From Bacteroides sp. 519 (lineage in GTDB: Bacteria; Bacteroidota; Bacteroidia; Bacteroidales; Bacteroidaceae), in the NCBI RefSeq assembly GCF_010500955.1, contig NZ_QVMJ01000022.1, positions 1 through 45,885 on the forward strand: DNA of 45,885 nucleotides, read 5' to 3'. This document shows positions 8,100 through 16,749 of the stretch, piece after piece. The position numbers and the translations under genes are program-made. A model generated the notes under the pieces. It had not been told where the DNA came from. It saw only the letters and a program-made list of their open reading frames with translations, and did not search any database. The stretch's first letter is position 1; each line of letters starts with the position of its first letter.

Positions 8100-9860
8100 T
8101 TATTCTTTTGGAAGATTTACTACCAGATTTAATTCATCTAATTGCGCAGGATCAAGACACGAAGGAGCATCCAGCATAACATCACGTCCGGAGTTATTCT
8201 TGGGGAACGCAATACAATCGCGAATTGAATCAAGACCGGCAAACAACGACACAAAACGATCCAATCCATAAGCTAATCCACCATGAGGAGGAGCACCATA
8301 CTTAAACGCATTCATCAAGAATCCAAATTGTTCTTGCGCACGCTCGGGTGTAAAGCCTAACAAACCGAACATTTTATTCTGTAAAACACTATCGAAAATA
8401 CGGATAGAGCCCCCTCCTACTTCAACACCATTTATTACCATATCATAGGCATTGGCACGAACAGCACCCGGATCAGAATCCAGCAAATGAATATCTTCCG
8501 GTTTAGGCGAAGTAAACGGATGGTGCATTGCCATGTAACGTCCGGACTCTTCGTCCCACTCTAACAATGGGAAGTCAACCACCCACAAGCAAACAAATTT
8601 ATCCTTATCACGTAAACCTAACTGATTACCTACTTCCAAACGAAGTTCATTCAATTGTCTGCGGGTTTTCATTGCATCATCGCCTGATAGAATCAAGATT
8701 AAGTCGCCCGGTTTTGCTCCGAATGCTTCTTTCATTTGTTGAAGCACCTCCTGTGTATAGAATTTATCGACACTTGATTTAACTGTTCCATCGGCTTCTA
8801 TACGGGCATAAACCATACCTTTGGCACCAATCTGAGGTCTTTTCACATAATCGGTTAACGCGTCCAGTTGTTTACGGGTATAGGATGCTGCACCTTCTGC
8901 GCAAATTCCACCGACATAAGCTGCATCGTCAAATACAGGGAACCCGTGACCTTTCATTATGTCCATCAATTCAACAAACTGCATCCCAAAACGAAGATCC
9001 GGTTTATCGCTTCCATAATACTTCATTGCATCGTGCCAGGTAATACGTTGAAATGGTTCAGTTATATCAATACCACGAATGCTTTTGAAAAGATGTTTCG
9101 ACATTCCTTCGAATGTACTCAATACATCTTCCTGATCCACAAAGCTCATTTCACAGTCAATCTGGGTAAATTCCGGTTGACGGTCGGCACGTAAATCTTC
9201 ATCGCGGAAACACTTTACGATCTGGAAATAACGGTCGAATCCCGAAACCATCAATAATTGCTTTAATGTTTGAGGCGATTGTGGAAGAGCATAGAACTGC
9301 CCCGGATTCATACGTGAAGGTACAACGAAGTCACGTGCCCCTTCGGGGGTAGAACCTACCAGAACAGGAGTTTCAACTTCAAGGAAGCCAAGTTTATCCA
9401 AATAACTCCGTACCTCAATAGTCATTTTATGGCGAAGTTCCAGATTGGCACGAACTACATTACGGCGTAAATCCAGGTAACGATACTTCATACGAATATC
9501 ATCACCACCATCTGTATTATCTTCAATAGTAAAAGGGGGAGTCAAAGCTGCATTTAATACTTTCAATTCGGATACGATTATTTCAATATCTCCGGTAGGT
9601 ATATTCGCATTCTTATTAAAACGTTCGTTTACTGTACCAACAACCTGAATTACAAATTCACGTCCCAGTTTATTGGCCTGATCGCACAATTCAGCGTTAA
9701 CTTCTTCATTAAAAACTAATTGTGTTACGCCGTAACGATCGCGAAGATCAACAAACGTCATACCTCCCATTTTGCGGGAACGATGTACCCATCCTGCAAG
9801 GGTTACTTGATTATTCACATCAGAGATTCTCAACTCTCCACATGTATGTGTTCTAAACAT
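8100..9860 (-). CDS. aspS: Aspartyl-tRNA synthetase
   Basis: Charges tRNA-Asp in the cytoplasm. The 586 residues are of bacterial type: an N-terminal OB-fold anticodon domain (VTLAGWVHRSRKMGGMTFVDLRDR near 18-41), class II motif 2 (FRDEDLRADRQPEF, about 216-229), a bacterial GAD insertion in the middle, and motif 3 near the end (GLAYGLDRFVSLFAGLDSIR). The gene is complete. It is followed at the 3' side by the shared terminator and preceded by the lipid kinase gene 21 bp upstream on the same strand, so the two may be co-transcribed. Confidence 0.98.
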   Translation of the reverse strand: MFRTHTCGELRISDVNNQVTLAGWVHRSRKMGGMTFVDLRDRYGVTQLVFNEEVNAELCDQANKLGREFVIQVVGTVNERFNKNANIPTGDIEIIVSELKVLNAALTPPFTIEDNTDGGDDIRMKYRYLDLRRNVVRANLELRHKMTIEVRSYLDKLGFLEVETPVLVGSTPEGARDFVVPSRMNPGQFYALPQSPQTLKQLLMVSGFDRYFQIVKCFRDEDLRADRQPEFTQIDCEMSFVDQEDVLSTFEGMSKHLFKSIRGIDITEPFQRITWHDAMKYYGSDKPDLRFGMQFVELMDIMKGHGFPVFDDAAYVGGICAEGAASYTRKQLDALTDYVKRPQIGAKGMVYARIEADGTVKSSVDKFYTQEVLQQMKEAFGAKPGDLILILSGDDAMKTRRQLNELRLEVGNQLGLRDKDKFVCLWVVDFPLLEWDEESGRYMAMHHPFTSPKPEDIHLLDSDPGAVRANAYDMVINGVEVGGGSIRIFDSVLQNKMFGLLGFTPERAQEQFGFLMNAFKYGAPPHGGLAYGLDRFVSLFAGLDSIRDCIAFPKNNSGRDVMLDAPSCLDPAQLDELNLVVNLPKE

Positions 9861-9881
9861 ATATAATATTTTTAGTTAATT

Positions 9882-10895
9882 TTAATCCTTCTTAGTCAGT
9901 TTCTTTATGAATTCTTTATTTCTCGAAGTTATATCATTAAATATTGCTTCATTCAGGGTTTTTAATCCATTTATATAACCAGAAGCTTTATCAAGCATAT
10001 TGGTGTTACTCTTTTTCTTTTCCGGAGGGATAATAACCTTTAGCCCTTTCGTTATTACCTCAACATCTATATCTTTTCCCATTTTAATAGGATCACCATC
10101 ATAATGCACCACCCCTTCACACATCCGGTGAATGCGCAGGTTCTTGCATCTGAAAGATTTAATGTGACTATTCTGATCGATTGTTTTATTGAATAACTGA
10201 AAAGCAAGTGAAGGTACATCCAGTACAGTAAAAGGTTCGAGTATGGTAACATCCAGCAAACCGTCTGTTATTGTAGCTTGTGGAGCTATATAGGCATTAT
10301 TGCCATACTGCGAAGCATTTCCGCAAGCTATTAAGAATGCTTTGTACTTTTGTGTACCATCTTCGGTTTCAAGTTCGTATGTTTCAGGTTTATAATTCAA
10401 ACTTTCCAGCAATGTTTTTTCAAGATAGGTAAGCGGACCACGTCTTCCTGCTTCTGCAAATTTTAGGCTGACAAAGGCATCAAATCCTACTCCGCAAGTA
10501 CAAAAGAAAGATGTGCCATTTATTTTTCCGTAATCTATTGTTTCGGTAACGCCTTCATTTATAACTTGAAGAGCCTTTTTAACCTCTAACGGTATCCGTA
10601 AATGCCGGGCAAGCCCGTTTCCGGATCCTAATGGTAATATTGCCAAAGCAGTATCTGTGTGAACTAGAGAACGTGCTATTTCATTTATTGTTCCGTCGCC
10701 TCCCACTGCAACAACAATATCTATATTATCTTTAGCTGCCTGCGCAGCTAGTTCTACAGCATGGCCAGCCCTTTCAGTATATGCAATTTCCCAAGTAAAT
10801 TTACTACTATCAATTATTTCACCAAATAACTTAACAAGAGAATCCTTATTCTGGGTTCCGGAAATAGGGTTTATTATGAAAACTATTTTTTTCAT
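9882..10895 (-). CDS. YegS/DagK/LCB5-family lipid kinase
   Basis: A 337-residue diacylglycerol/sphingoid kinase-fold protein. The start of the catalytic domain is FIINPISGT (about 6-14), followed by the ATP-binding signature VVAVGGDGTINEIA (about 62-75) and LPLGSGNGLARHLRIP (about 91-106). The C-terminal beta domain contains HYDGDPI. The family phosphorylates diacylglycerol, sphingoid bases or ceramide; the substrate cannot be read from these motifs. It is divergent from serine palmitoyltransferase, which makes a sphingoid or ceramide substrate plausible (inference). About 40 residues beyond the usual end form a charged C-terminal extension. Confidence 0.88.
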   Translation of the reverse strand: MKKIVFIINPISGTQNKDSLVKLFGEIIDSSKFTWEIAYTERAGHAVELAAQAAKDNIDIVVAVGGDGTINEIARSLVHTDTALAILPLGSGNGLARHLRIPLEVKKALQVINEGVTETIDYGKINGTSFFCTCGVGFDAFVSLKFAEAGRRGPLTYLEKTLLESLNYKPETYELETEDGTQKYKAFLIACGNASQYGNNAYIAPQATITDGLLDVTILEPFTVLDVPSLAFQLFNKTIDQNSHIKSFRCKNLRIHRMCEGVVHYDGDPIKMGKDIDVEVITKGLKVIIPPEKKKSNTNMLDKASGYINGLKTLNEAIFNDITSRNKEFIKKLTKKD

Positions 10896-10939
10896 TTTAA
10901 ATGAATGAAAAGTTCAGGGTTTGTATACAACTCGCTTGA

Positions 10940-11048
10940 CAAAAGTAATATATTTCTCGCAATTGCAACGTACAGATGTCAGTTAAATCCAAAAAGTGAA
11001 GTTTTTCCTCTTAAAAAGAACAGTTAAATACATATTTTATTATCTTTG
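10940..11048. promoter_or_regulatory. Divergent promoter region, lipid kinase / serine palmitoyltransferase
   Basis: On the minus strand TACTTTTG (10947-10940) fits the -7 box for the kinase, with GTTG (10969-10966) as a weak -33. On the plus strand TATCTTTG (11041-11048) fits the -7 box for serine palmitoyltransferase and leaves a leader of about 100 nt. No strong -33 box is seen on the plus side. Confidence 0.5.
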
Positions 11049-11153
11049 ACCCCGATTTTTAAACTTGTATTAAAAAGGAAAGTAGAACAACTGCCAAATG
11101 TTATATTGTTATAAATATATGGCAGACACTGAATTTATTTAAACGACAATTCG

Positions 11154-12338
11154 ATGGGATTATTACAAGACAAGTTAACAAAGTATGATCTTCCCCAACA
11201 AGTGAAAGCTAAAGGAGTATATCCTTATTTCCGTTGTATAGAGAGTGAACAACATACTGAGGTGGTAATGAGCGGTAGAAAAGTGCTGATGTTCGGTTCA
11301 AATTCTTATCTGGGATTAACCAACCACCCCAAAGTTATTGAAGCAGCTGTAGAAGCCACAAAAAAATATGGTACAGGATGTGCCGGGTCACGCTTTCTCA
11401 ATGGTACTTTAGATATTCATATTGAACTGGAAAAAGAACTGGCTCAGTTTGTTGGTAAAGAAGATGCTATTATTTATTCCACAGGTTTTCAGGTTAATCT
11501 AGGTGTAGTATCATGTGTAACCGGCCGGGAAGATTATATTATCTGCGATGAGTTAGATCATGCATCTATTGTTGAGGGGCGCCGTCTCTCATTTTCAACA
11601 GCTTTAAAATTTAAGCACAACAATATGCAGTCTCTCGAAAAAGAGTTGCAAAAGTGTAAACCTGAATCTATTAAGCTGATAGTTGTTGACGGTGTATTCA
11701 GCATGGAAGGCGATATCACAAACCTTCCCGAAATAGTTCGTCTGTCTAAAAAGTACAATGCAAGCATCATGGTCGATGAAGCTCATGGTCTTGGGGTTTT
11801 AGGAAGACAAGGAAGAGGAACCTGTGACCATTTTGGATTAACCGACAATGTTGACCTGATTATGGGAACTTTCAGTAAGTCACTTGCTTCTTTAGGTGGT
11901 TTCATTGCTGCCGACGAATCTATTATTAATTACCTGCGCCATACTTCACGTTCCTATATATTTAGTGCAAGTGCTACTCCTGCTGCTGTTGCTGCTGCAA
12001 GAACCGCATTACACATTATGCAGAATGAACCCGAACGCCTTCAACAATTATGGGATAATACCAATTATTCATTAAAGTGTTTCCGCGATCTGGGATTTGA
12101 AATAGGTAATACTGCCACGCCGATTATTCCTTTGTATGTAAGAGACATGGAAAAGACATTCATGGTTACAAAAATGTTGTTCGACGAAGGCGTTTTTGTT
12201 AATCCGGTAATTCCACCTGCATGTTCTCCGGAAGATACCCTGATTCGTTTTTCACTGATGGCTACTCATACCAGAGAGCAAATAGACTTTGCTATTGATA
12301 AACTGGTGAAGTGCTTTAAGCAGTTAGATATATTGTAA
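11154..12338 (+). CDS. spt: Serine palmitoyltransferase (alpha-oxoamine synthase)
   Basis: A PLP-dependent enzyme that condenses serine with a fatty acyl-CoA to give 3-ketosphinganine, the first step of sphingolipid synthesis. The 394 residues show SNSYLGLTNHP, GTGCAGSRFLNGT, DELDHASIVEGRR, the PLP-stacking region VDEAHGLGVLG and the Schiff-base lysine in GTFSKSLASLGGF (about 240-252). The family also includes 2-amino-3-ketobutyrate CoA ligase and 8-amino-7-oxononanoate synthase. The length and the N-terminus (MGLLQDKLTKYDLPQ, then GVYPYFR) match the Bacteroides enzyme shown to be a serine palmitoyltransferase, as I recall it. It is followed by a terminator, so it appears monocistronic. Confidence 0.85.
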   Translation: MGLLQDKLTKYDLPQQVKAKGVYPYFRCIESEQHTEVVMSGRKVLMFGSNSYLGLTNHPKVIEAAVEATKKYGTGCAGSRFLNGTLDIHIELEKELAQFVGKEDAIIYSTGFQVNLGVVSCVTGREDYIICDELDHASIVEGRRLSFSTALKFKHNNMQSLEKELQKCKPESIKLIVVDGVFSMEGDITNLPEIVRLSKKYNASIMVDEAHGLGVLGRQGRGTCDHFGLTDNVDLIMGTFSKSLASLGGFIAADESIINYLRHTSRSYIFSASATPAAVAAARTALHIMQNEPERLQQLWDNTNYSLKCFRDLGFEIGNTATPIIPLYVRDMEKTFMVTKMLFDEGVFVNPVIPPACSPEDTLIRFSLMATHTREQIDFAIDKLVKCFKQLDIL

Positions 12339-12360
12339 GAATATTCTGATTTAAATATTG

Positions 12361-12397
12361 AAAAGCCTGTAAAGCAAGTGTTTTACAGGCTTTTTTC
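12361..12397 (+). terminator. Terminator after serine palmitoyltransferase
   Basis: 13-bp arms AAAAGCCTGTAAA (12361-12373) and TTTACAGGCTTTT (12382-12394), with a T-rich tail. It insulates the sigma-factor locus that follows. Confidence 0.88.
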
Positions 12398-12426
12398 TTG
12401 TTTAAACAATAAAAACAGAATAATAA

Positions 12427-12456
12427 AGTAGGGTATTTGTATCTTCATGCGGTATA
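12427..12456 (+). promoter_or_regulatory. ECF sigma-dependent promoter, copy 1 (autoregulation)
   Basis: AGTAGGGTAT (12427-12436), 11 bp, TGCGGTATA (12448-12456). The same two boxes with the same 11-bp gap occur at 16136-16165, at the other end of the locus. The boxes are unlike the housekeeping TTTG/TAnnTTTG pattern, so they are probably read by the ECF factor encoded just downstream. Confidence 0.75.
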
Positions 12457-12476
12457 ATAATAAAAAGCCGGACAGG

Positions 12477-12965
12477 ATGTTACGCAAAACAGAGTTTAAA
12501 CAGTTATTCGACACCTATTTCGATACGATTCGAAGTTTTATCTTCTACCGTTGTGGTAACGAAGATATGGCATCGGATATGGCACAGGATATCTTTATGA
12601 AGATATGGGAAAAGCGGGAACAGTTGAATAGCCATAATCTGAAATCATTATTATATAAAATGGCAAATGATATGGTTATCAGCAATTACAGAAAAGATTC
12701 AACCCGTTTTGACTTTGAACAAAGTATGACAATCAAAGAGAATGCCAGTTTATCGCCTGAGGAAGAATTTACTTTTGAAGAACTTGCATCATCATACGCC
12801 AAGGCATTGAAACAGATGCCGGAAACGCAACGAATAGTTTTCTTGATGAGCCGGAACGATGAACTTAAATACAGTGAAATTGCGAAATATCTGAATATCA
12901 GCATAAAAGCTGTAGAAAAGCGAATGAGTGCAGCATTACAATTTCTAAGAACAGAATTATTATAA
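12477..12965 (+). CDS. FecI-like ECF RNA polymerase sigma factor
   Basis: 162 residues. Sigma-70 region 2 is at about 8-65 (FDTYFDTIRSFIFYRC, then MAQDIFMKIWEKRE, the -10 recognition helix). Region 4 is at about 105-160 (MPETQRIVFLMSR, then KYSEIAKYLNISIKAVEKRM, a helix-turn-helix for the -35 box). The frame is open from 12447, but that ATG lies inside the promoter, so the ATG at 12477 (MLRKTEFKQL) is the start. The following FecR anti-sigma gene and TonB receptor make a cell-surface signalling cascade. Confidence 0.93.
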   Translation: MLRKTEFKQLFDTYFDTIRSFIFYRCGNEDMASDMAQDIFMKIWEKREQLNSHNLKSLLYKMANDMVISNYRKDSTRFDFEQSMTIKENASLSPEEEFTFEELASSYAKALKQMPETQRIVFLMSRNDELKYSEIAKYLNISIKAVEKRMSAALQFLRTELL

Positions 12966-12975
12966 CCATAGAAAG

Positions 12976-13752
12976 ATGAAAACAGAAGATATTAAAATCA
13001 CCCCGAAGTGGAGTAAAAGTAAAGATGAAATCTGGAATGAAGCTTTCTCCGGACTTGAAGAAACCGCTCCAAGGATCAGGCATTTTTCTTTTTGGAAATA
13101 CATAGCCGCAGCCACCATTACACTTGTAGTTGTTGGTAGTTCATTTGCCTATTTTTATAAAACAACTGAAGTTGCAAAACGAGGTTCGCATCTGGCAGTT
13201 ACTTTACCCGATGGTTCTAAAGTAGCTCTTAATGCAGACAGTAAACTCAGCTATAAACCTTATTGGTGGTTTGTTTCAAGAAAAGTAGAGTTAAATGGTG
13301 AGGCGTTTTTTGAGGTTAAGCGTGGAAGTAAGTTTACTGTTGAAGCTCTTCAAAACGAAATCCGTGTATTAGGTACAAGTTTCAATGTTTTTGCCCGTTT
13401 AGAAAAATATAGCGTTACATGCCTCACCGGAAAAGTAGAAGTCAGAACGGATAAGGGAAAAAACATACTAACATCCAATATGCAGTTAAATTTGCGAAAT
13501 GGAATTCTTGAAGTTTCCAATAACATTGATGCTTTACCATTTGTCAGCTGGAAAGAGAATAAATTCTCTTTTATTGGAGTTCCACTAGTCGATGTTATGA
13601 AAGAAATTGAACGTCAATATAATATTCATATATCTACAACTTCAAATTTAGATTATCTTTATACCGGCAATTTCTCTAAGAATAAAAAGCCGGAAGAAGT
13701 GCTCGAAATAATAGGAAAGGCCTTGGGAATAACCCTCAATATAGAACAGTGA
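12976..13752 (+). CDS. FecR-family anti-sigma factor
   Basis: 258 residues. A short cytoplasmic N-terminus would bind the sigma factor, one membrane helix follows at about 38-58 (YIAAATITLVVVGSSFAYFY), then the periplasmic FecR domain (about 70-180, with LPDGSKVALNADSKLSY and GEAFFEVKRG) and a C-terminal DUF4974-type domain (about 195-258, VPLVDVMKEIERQYNIHI). The C-terminal part should contact the STN domain of the receptor encoded next, relaying occupancy of the receptor to the sigma factor. It starts 10 bp after the sigma gene and overlaps the receptor gene by 4 bp. Confidence 0.93.
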   Translation: MKTEDIKITPKWSKSKDEIWNEAFSGLEETAPRIRHFSFWKYIAAATITLVVVGSSFAYFYKTTEVAKRGSHLAVTLPDGSKVALNADSKLSYKPYWWFVSRKVELNGEAFFEVKRGSKFTVEALQNEIRVLGTSFNVFARLEKYSVTCLTGKVEVRTDKGKNILTSNMQLNLRNGILEVSNNIDALPFVSWKENKFSFIGVPLVDVMKEIERQYNIHISTTSNLDYLYTGNFSKNKKPEEVLEIIGKALGITLNIEQ

Positions 13753-16130
13753 AAAAAAGTATTTTAGCATTCATTATATTGGTTATATCTGCTACCGCAG
13801 CTCTTGCACAAGAGTTGCGGTTAGTTGTTACAGATAAGCCTCTGAATACTGTATTGAACACACTCAATACAGAAATATCTTACAATGATAAAGCACTCTC
13901 CAAATACACCATATCTGTATCAAAAACATTTAAAACACCCGAAGAAGCCATTACCTATTTACTTAAAGACACACCTTTTAGGGTAGAAAAAATTGGTAGT
14001 GTTTATGTTATTTCTCCTATTCCAACAAATTATAAGCAAGAAAAGACTGTTCGTAAAACATACACTATATCGGGCAACTTATCCGATCGGTTAACCGGCG
14101 AACCCCTACCCTATGCATATATGCATACAAACAAAGGAATTATATTAACTAACGAATCCGGTTATTTTTCTATCGTTTGTGAATCAAACAAGCCAACACA
14201 AATACAAACACAATATATAGGGTTTGAAACACTTGACACCCTTCTGAACATTGGTAATCACAAACTCACCCTTTACCCCAAAACAATAGCTCTGGATGAA
14301 GTTGTTATTGCTCCTTCATCATCTGTAATGCTTATGCAAACAGGCAAAACCTCTGGCGAAACAAGAATTAATCATCAGATAGCACAATATATGCCCGGAA
14401 GTGCAGATAATTCTATTTTCAACCTGATGCGCATGATGCCTGGTATTCGTGCTTCGGGCGAACCTTCGGAAGATCTTATAGCATGGGGCAGCAATTGGGG
14501 AGAGAGTCGTTTGGTTTACGATGGATTTACGATTTTCGGTATGAAGAGTTTTAATGATCAGATAGGTTCTGTTAATCCTTATCTGGCAAATGACATTCGT
14601 TTGCTAAAAGGAGGGTATGATGCAGCCAAAGGTAATCGAATCGGAGCCATTGCAGAAATAACCGGAAATGAAGGTGATTTTAATAAGTCATCAGTTAAAG
14701 TAAACCTGAGTAACTACACTGCCAATATTTATACTTCGGTTCCAATCAAAAAAATGTCGGCTTTATCGGTTGCGTACAGACAAACATTTTACAACTTGTA
14801 TAGCAATAAAAGAACTTCTAACCTATATATTGAGCCCGAATATGAGTTTCGTGATCTGAACATAAAGTATGCAGGCAAAGCATTCGAAAATGATCGCTAC
14901 CATATAAGTTTATACGGTGCCGACGATCGTTTCAAGTTTTCGGTAAAACAGCAACGTTATGAATTAAATGCTGCTGAAAAAAACAGGCAATACGGCGCAG
15001 CAGCAAATTACAACAGAGTTTGGAATAATGGCAGTAACAGCAAATTTCTTTTCACATACTCCCGATTCTCAGCAGCAATTGATAATGTTTCTGGTATTAC
15101 CGAGGGGAAACCAGCCCCACCAGATGTTTTTCTGTTGGAAAACAGGGTACAAGAACTATCTTTGAAACTGGAACATAATTTCAATATCGGACAATACCAA
15201 AAGATACAAATTGGTGGCGAATGGCAACAATACACCACATCTTACAATAACAATGAAACAAGCATTAACAACCCAGCATTACATTTTACGGATAACATTT
15301 TACTTGGTAAGTTATCACTAAAGGCGGGTGTAAGAGCAGACATTATACCCAATGATAAGATATATGTGCAGCCTAGATTATCTGCCAGATATACCATAAC
15401 GGATGAATTAACTGCAACTGCTTCTTTTGGATTGTACAATCAATTCCTGACACGGGTTCCTTATCAATACCGTGAGGGAAGTTACCAAATGATCTGGAAT
15501 CTATCTGATGGTACCACCTTGGCTTCTACTCAATTATTAGCAGGTATTGGATATGGCAAAAATGGTTGGCTTGTAAGTGCCGAAGGATATATACGAAAAA
15601 ACCGGAATCAATTATACTATATTGATAATAATATCTACAAGCTTAACAATACCAATATGGGGATGGATGTTTTTATAAAAAAAGAATGGAAGAAACATTC
15701 TGTTTTTGGTTCATATTCTTTTGTAAATTCTACGAATCCACAAAAATCAACAGGTCACGAAATAAAGCTGGGAGCGATTTATTCTTTGAGATCTTTTCAT
15801 CTTTCTGCTACTTATGTTTATGGTACCGGATTCCCTTATCTTTCTACTGGAAGTCATGGACATGGACAAAACAATGAAGAGGGGCAACACGGCGAAAACC
15901 ATAAACACGCTGATGTATCCAGTGAACCTTACAACCGTTTTGATCTATCACTTAGCTATAAATTACAGGTAAAGAAATTCAGTATACAAACCGGAGCATC
16001 ATTATTAAATGTATTCGATATCAATAATATTAAATACAGCTATCGGCTGTCCGATCAAAACAATGTGTTTAATGTGTACACTAAAGCCACTTCATTTACT
16101 CCGGTAGCATTCTTCGAAATTATTTTTTAA
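13749..16130 (+). CDS. TonB-dependent transducer receptor with STN domain and His-rich loop
   Basis: 793 residues with a signal peptide (about 1-20, cleaved after ALA). Domains in order are an STN signalling domain (about 22-92), a carboxypeptidase D-like beta-sandwich (about 105-180), a plug (about 195-310) and an outer-membrane beta barrel ending in FFEIIF with a terminal aromatic residue. The STN domain marks it as a transducer that works with FecR. A His/Gly-rich segment near residues 700-718 (SHGHGQNNEEGQHGENHKH) lies in a predicted extracellular loop and suggests a metal or metallophore substrate. The start is GTG, overlapping the fecR stop (GTGA), so translation is coupled. There is no SusD partner, which argues against glycan uptake. 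Confidence 0.92.
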   Translation: MKKSILAFIILVISATAALAQELRLVVTDKPLNTVLNTLNTEISYNDKALSKYTISVSKTFKTPEEAITYLLKDTPFRVEKIGSVYVISPIPTNYKQEKTVRKTYTISGNLSDRLTGEPLPYAYMHTNKGIILTNESGYFSIVCESNKPTQIQTQYIGFETLDTLLNIGNHKLTLYPKTIALDEVVIAPSSSVMLMQTGKTSGETRINHQIAQYMPGSADNSIFNLMRMMPGIRASGEPSEDLIAWGSNWGESRLVYDGFTIFGMKSFNDQIGSVNPYLANDIRLLKGGYDAAKGNRIGAIAEITGNEGDFNKSSVKVNLSNYTANIYTSVPIKKMSALSVAYRQTFYNLYSNKRTSNLYIEPEYEFRDLNIKYAGKAFENDRYHISLYGADDRFKFSVKQQRYELNAAEKNRQYGAAANYNRVWNNGSNSKFLFTYSRFSAAIDNVSGITEGKPAPPDVFLLENRVQELSLKLEHNFNIGQYQKIQIGGEWQQYTTSYNNNETSINNPALHFTDNILLGKLSLKAGVRADIIPNDKIYVQPRLSARYTITDELTATASFGLYNQFLTRVPYQYREGSYQMIWNLSDGTTLASTQLLAGIGYGKNGWLVSAEGYIRKNRNQLYYIDNNIYKLNNTNMGMDVFIKKEWKKHSVFGSYSFVNSTNPQKSTGHEIKLGAIYSLRSFHLSATYVYGTGFPYLSTGSHGHGQNNEEGQHGENHKHADVSSEPYNRFDLSLSYKLQVKKFSIQTGASLLNVFDINNIKYSYRLSDQNNVFNVYTKATSFTPVAFFEIIF

Positions 16131-16135
16131 TTCCG

Positions 16136-16165
16136 AGTAGGGTATAAACAAAGCTGTGCGGTATA
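16136..16165 (+). promoter_or_regulatory. ECF sigma-dependent promoter, copy 2
   Basis: AGTAGGGTAT (16136-16145), 11 bp, TGCGGTATA (16157-16165): both boxes are identical to those at 12427-12456. It starts 6 bp after the receptor stop and drives the His-rich lipoprotein gene, giving a leader of about 30 nt. Confidence 0.75.
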
Positions 16166-16203
16166 TAGATAAAGAACTTTTTACTAACATAAAAAAGAGA
16201 AAA

Positions 16204-16548
16204 ATGAAAAAGCTTATTTATTTATTTGCAGTAGTAGCAATGGCAACAGGGTTTACATCGTGTAGTAACGATCATGATAACAACAACACAGAACCCAATT
16301 TGGAACTTCGTGCAGCAATGCTTGGTTATACAGATGTAGATGCCTATAAAAGATCTGTAGCAGAACAGTGTGCAGCTGGTAACCATGAAAATTGTGATAT
16401 ACAGAATGATGGCACCCATCAGGTTTGTGCTTACGAAGACCATAGCGGCACAAAACACGATGGCTCGCATCACAATGGAAGCGACCACGGAACACACGAT
16501 GAAAACGGACATTCACATAATTCACATGGAAACGGCAATCATCATTAA
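16204..16548 (+). CDS. His-rich lipoprotein, probable metal binder
   Basis: 114 residues. A lipoprotein signal peptide (MKKLIYLFAVVAMATGFTSC) has the lipobox cysteine at residue 20. The mature protein ends in a tail with 13 histidines in about 50 residues (HDGSHHNGSDHGTHDENGHS is representative) and two further cysteines (CDIQN and QVC). No family is recognised. The tail should bind Zn, Ni, Cu or a similar ion at the cell surface or on the inner face of the outer membrane. The frame opens at a GTG (16156) inside the ECF promoter, so the ATG at 16204 is the start. Its own copy of the ECF promoter ties it to the sigma/FecR/receptor system. Confidence 0.8.
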   Translation: MKKLIYLFAVVAMATGFTSCSNDHDNNNTEPNLELRAAMLGYTDVDAYKRSVAEQCAAGNHENCDIQNDGTHQVCAYEDHSGTKHDGSHHNGSDHGTHDENGHSHNSHGNGNHH

Positions 16549-16554
16549 TTCATA

Positions 16555-16662
16555 AGAATGGAAGGAGTTAAAGGGAGTTATCAGGAGCTTTGCTCCTTAG
16601 CTAAGATACTTCAGAGCATCTAAAGCTTTAACTCCTAGCGAAGCGATAACTCCTTCCATTCT
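16555..16662. repeat. Intergenic mirrored palindromic element A
   Basis: Outer arms AGAATGGAAGGAGTTA (16555-16570) and its exact complement (16647-16662). Inside are a second GGAGTTA unit on the left (16574-16582) matched by TTTAACTCC on the right (16626-16634), and a small hairpin AGGAGC-TTT-GCTCCT (16583-16597). It may also act as a terminator for the lipoprotein gene, although no U-run follows. Confidence 0.75.
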
Positions 16663-16749
16663 GGAATAGCTTTATTTATTAAAAAATATTCTGATAACAA
16701 AGTGGCAGTACAAAGAGATTTTATACTTTTGCATGAAAAATACATTATT

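Noticed and set aside
12447..12476. Upstream start of the sigma factor gene at 12447
   Set aside because: The codons overlap the -10 box of the ECF promoter, so transcription starts after this ATG.
16156..16203. Upstream GTG start of the His-rich lipoprotein
   Set aside because: It overlaps the ECF -10 box and would bury the lipoprotein signal peptide 16 residues inside the protein.
16222..16525. Two minus-strand frames of 90-96 residues opposite the lipoprotein gene
   Set aside because: They are antisense shadows of the His-rich coding repeat and have no plausible domain or promoter.
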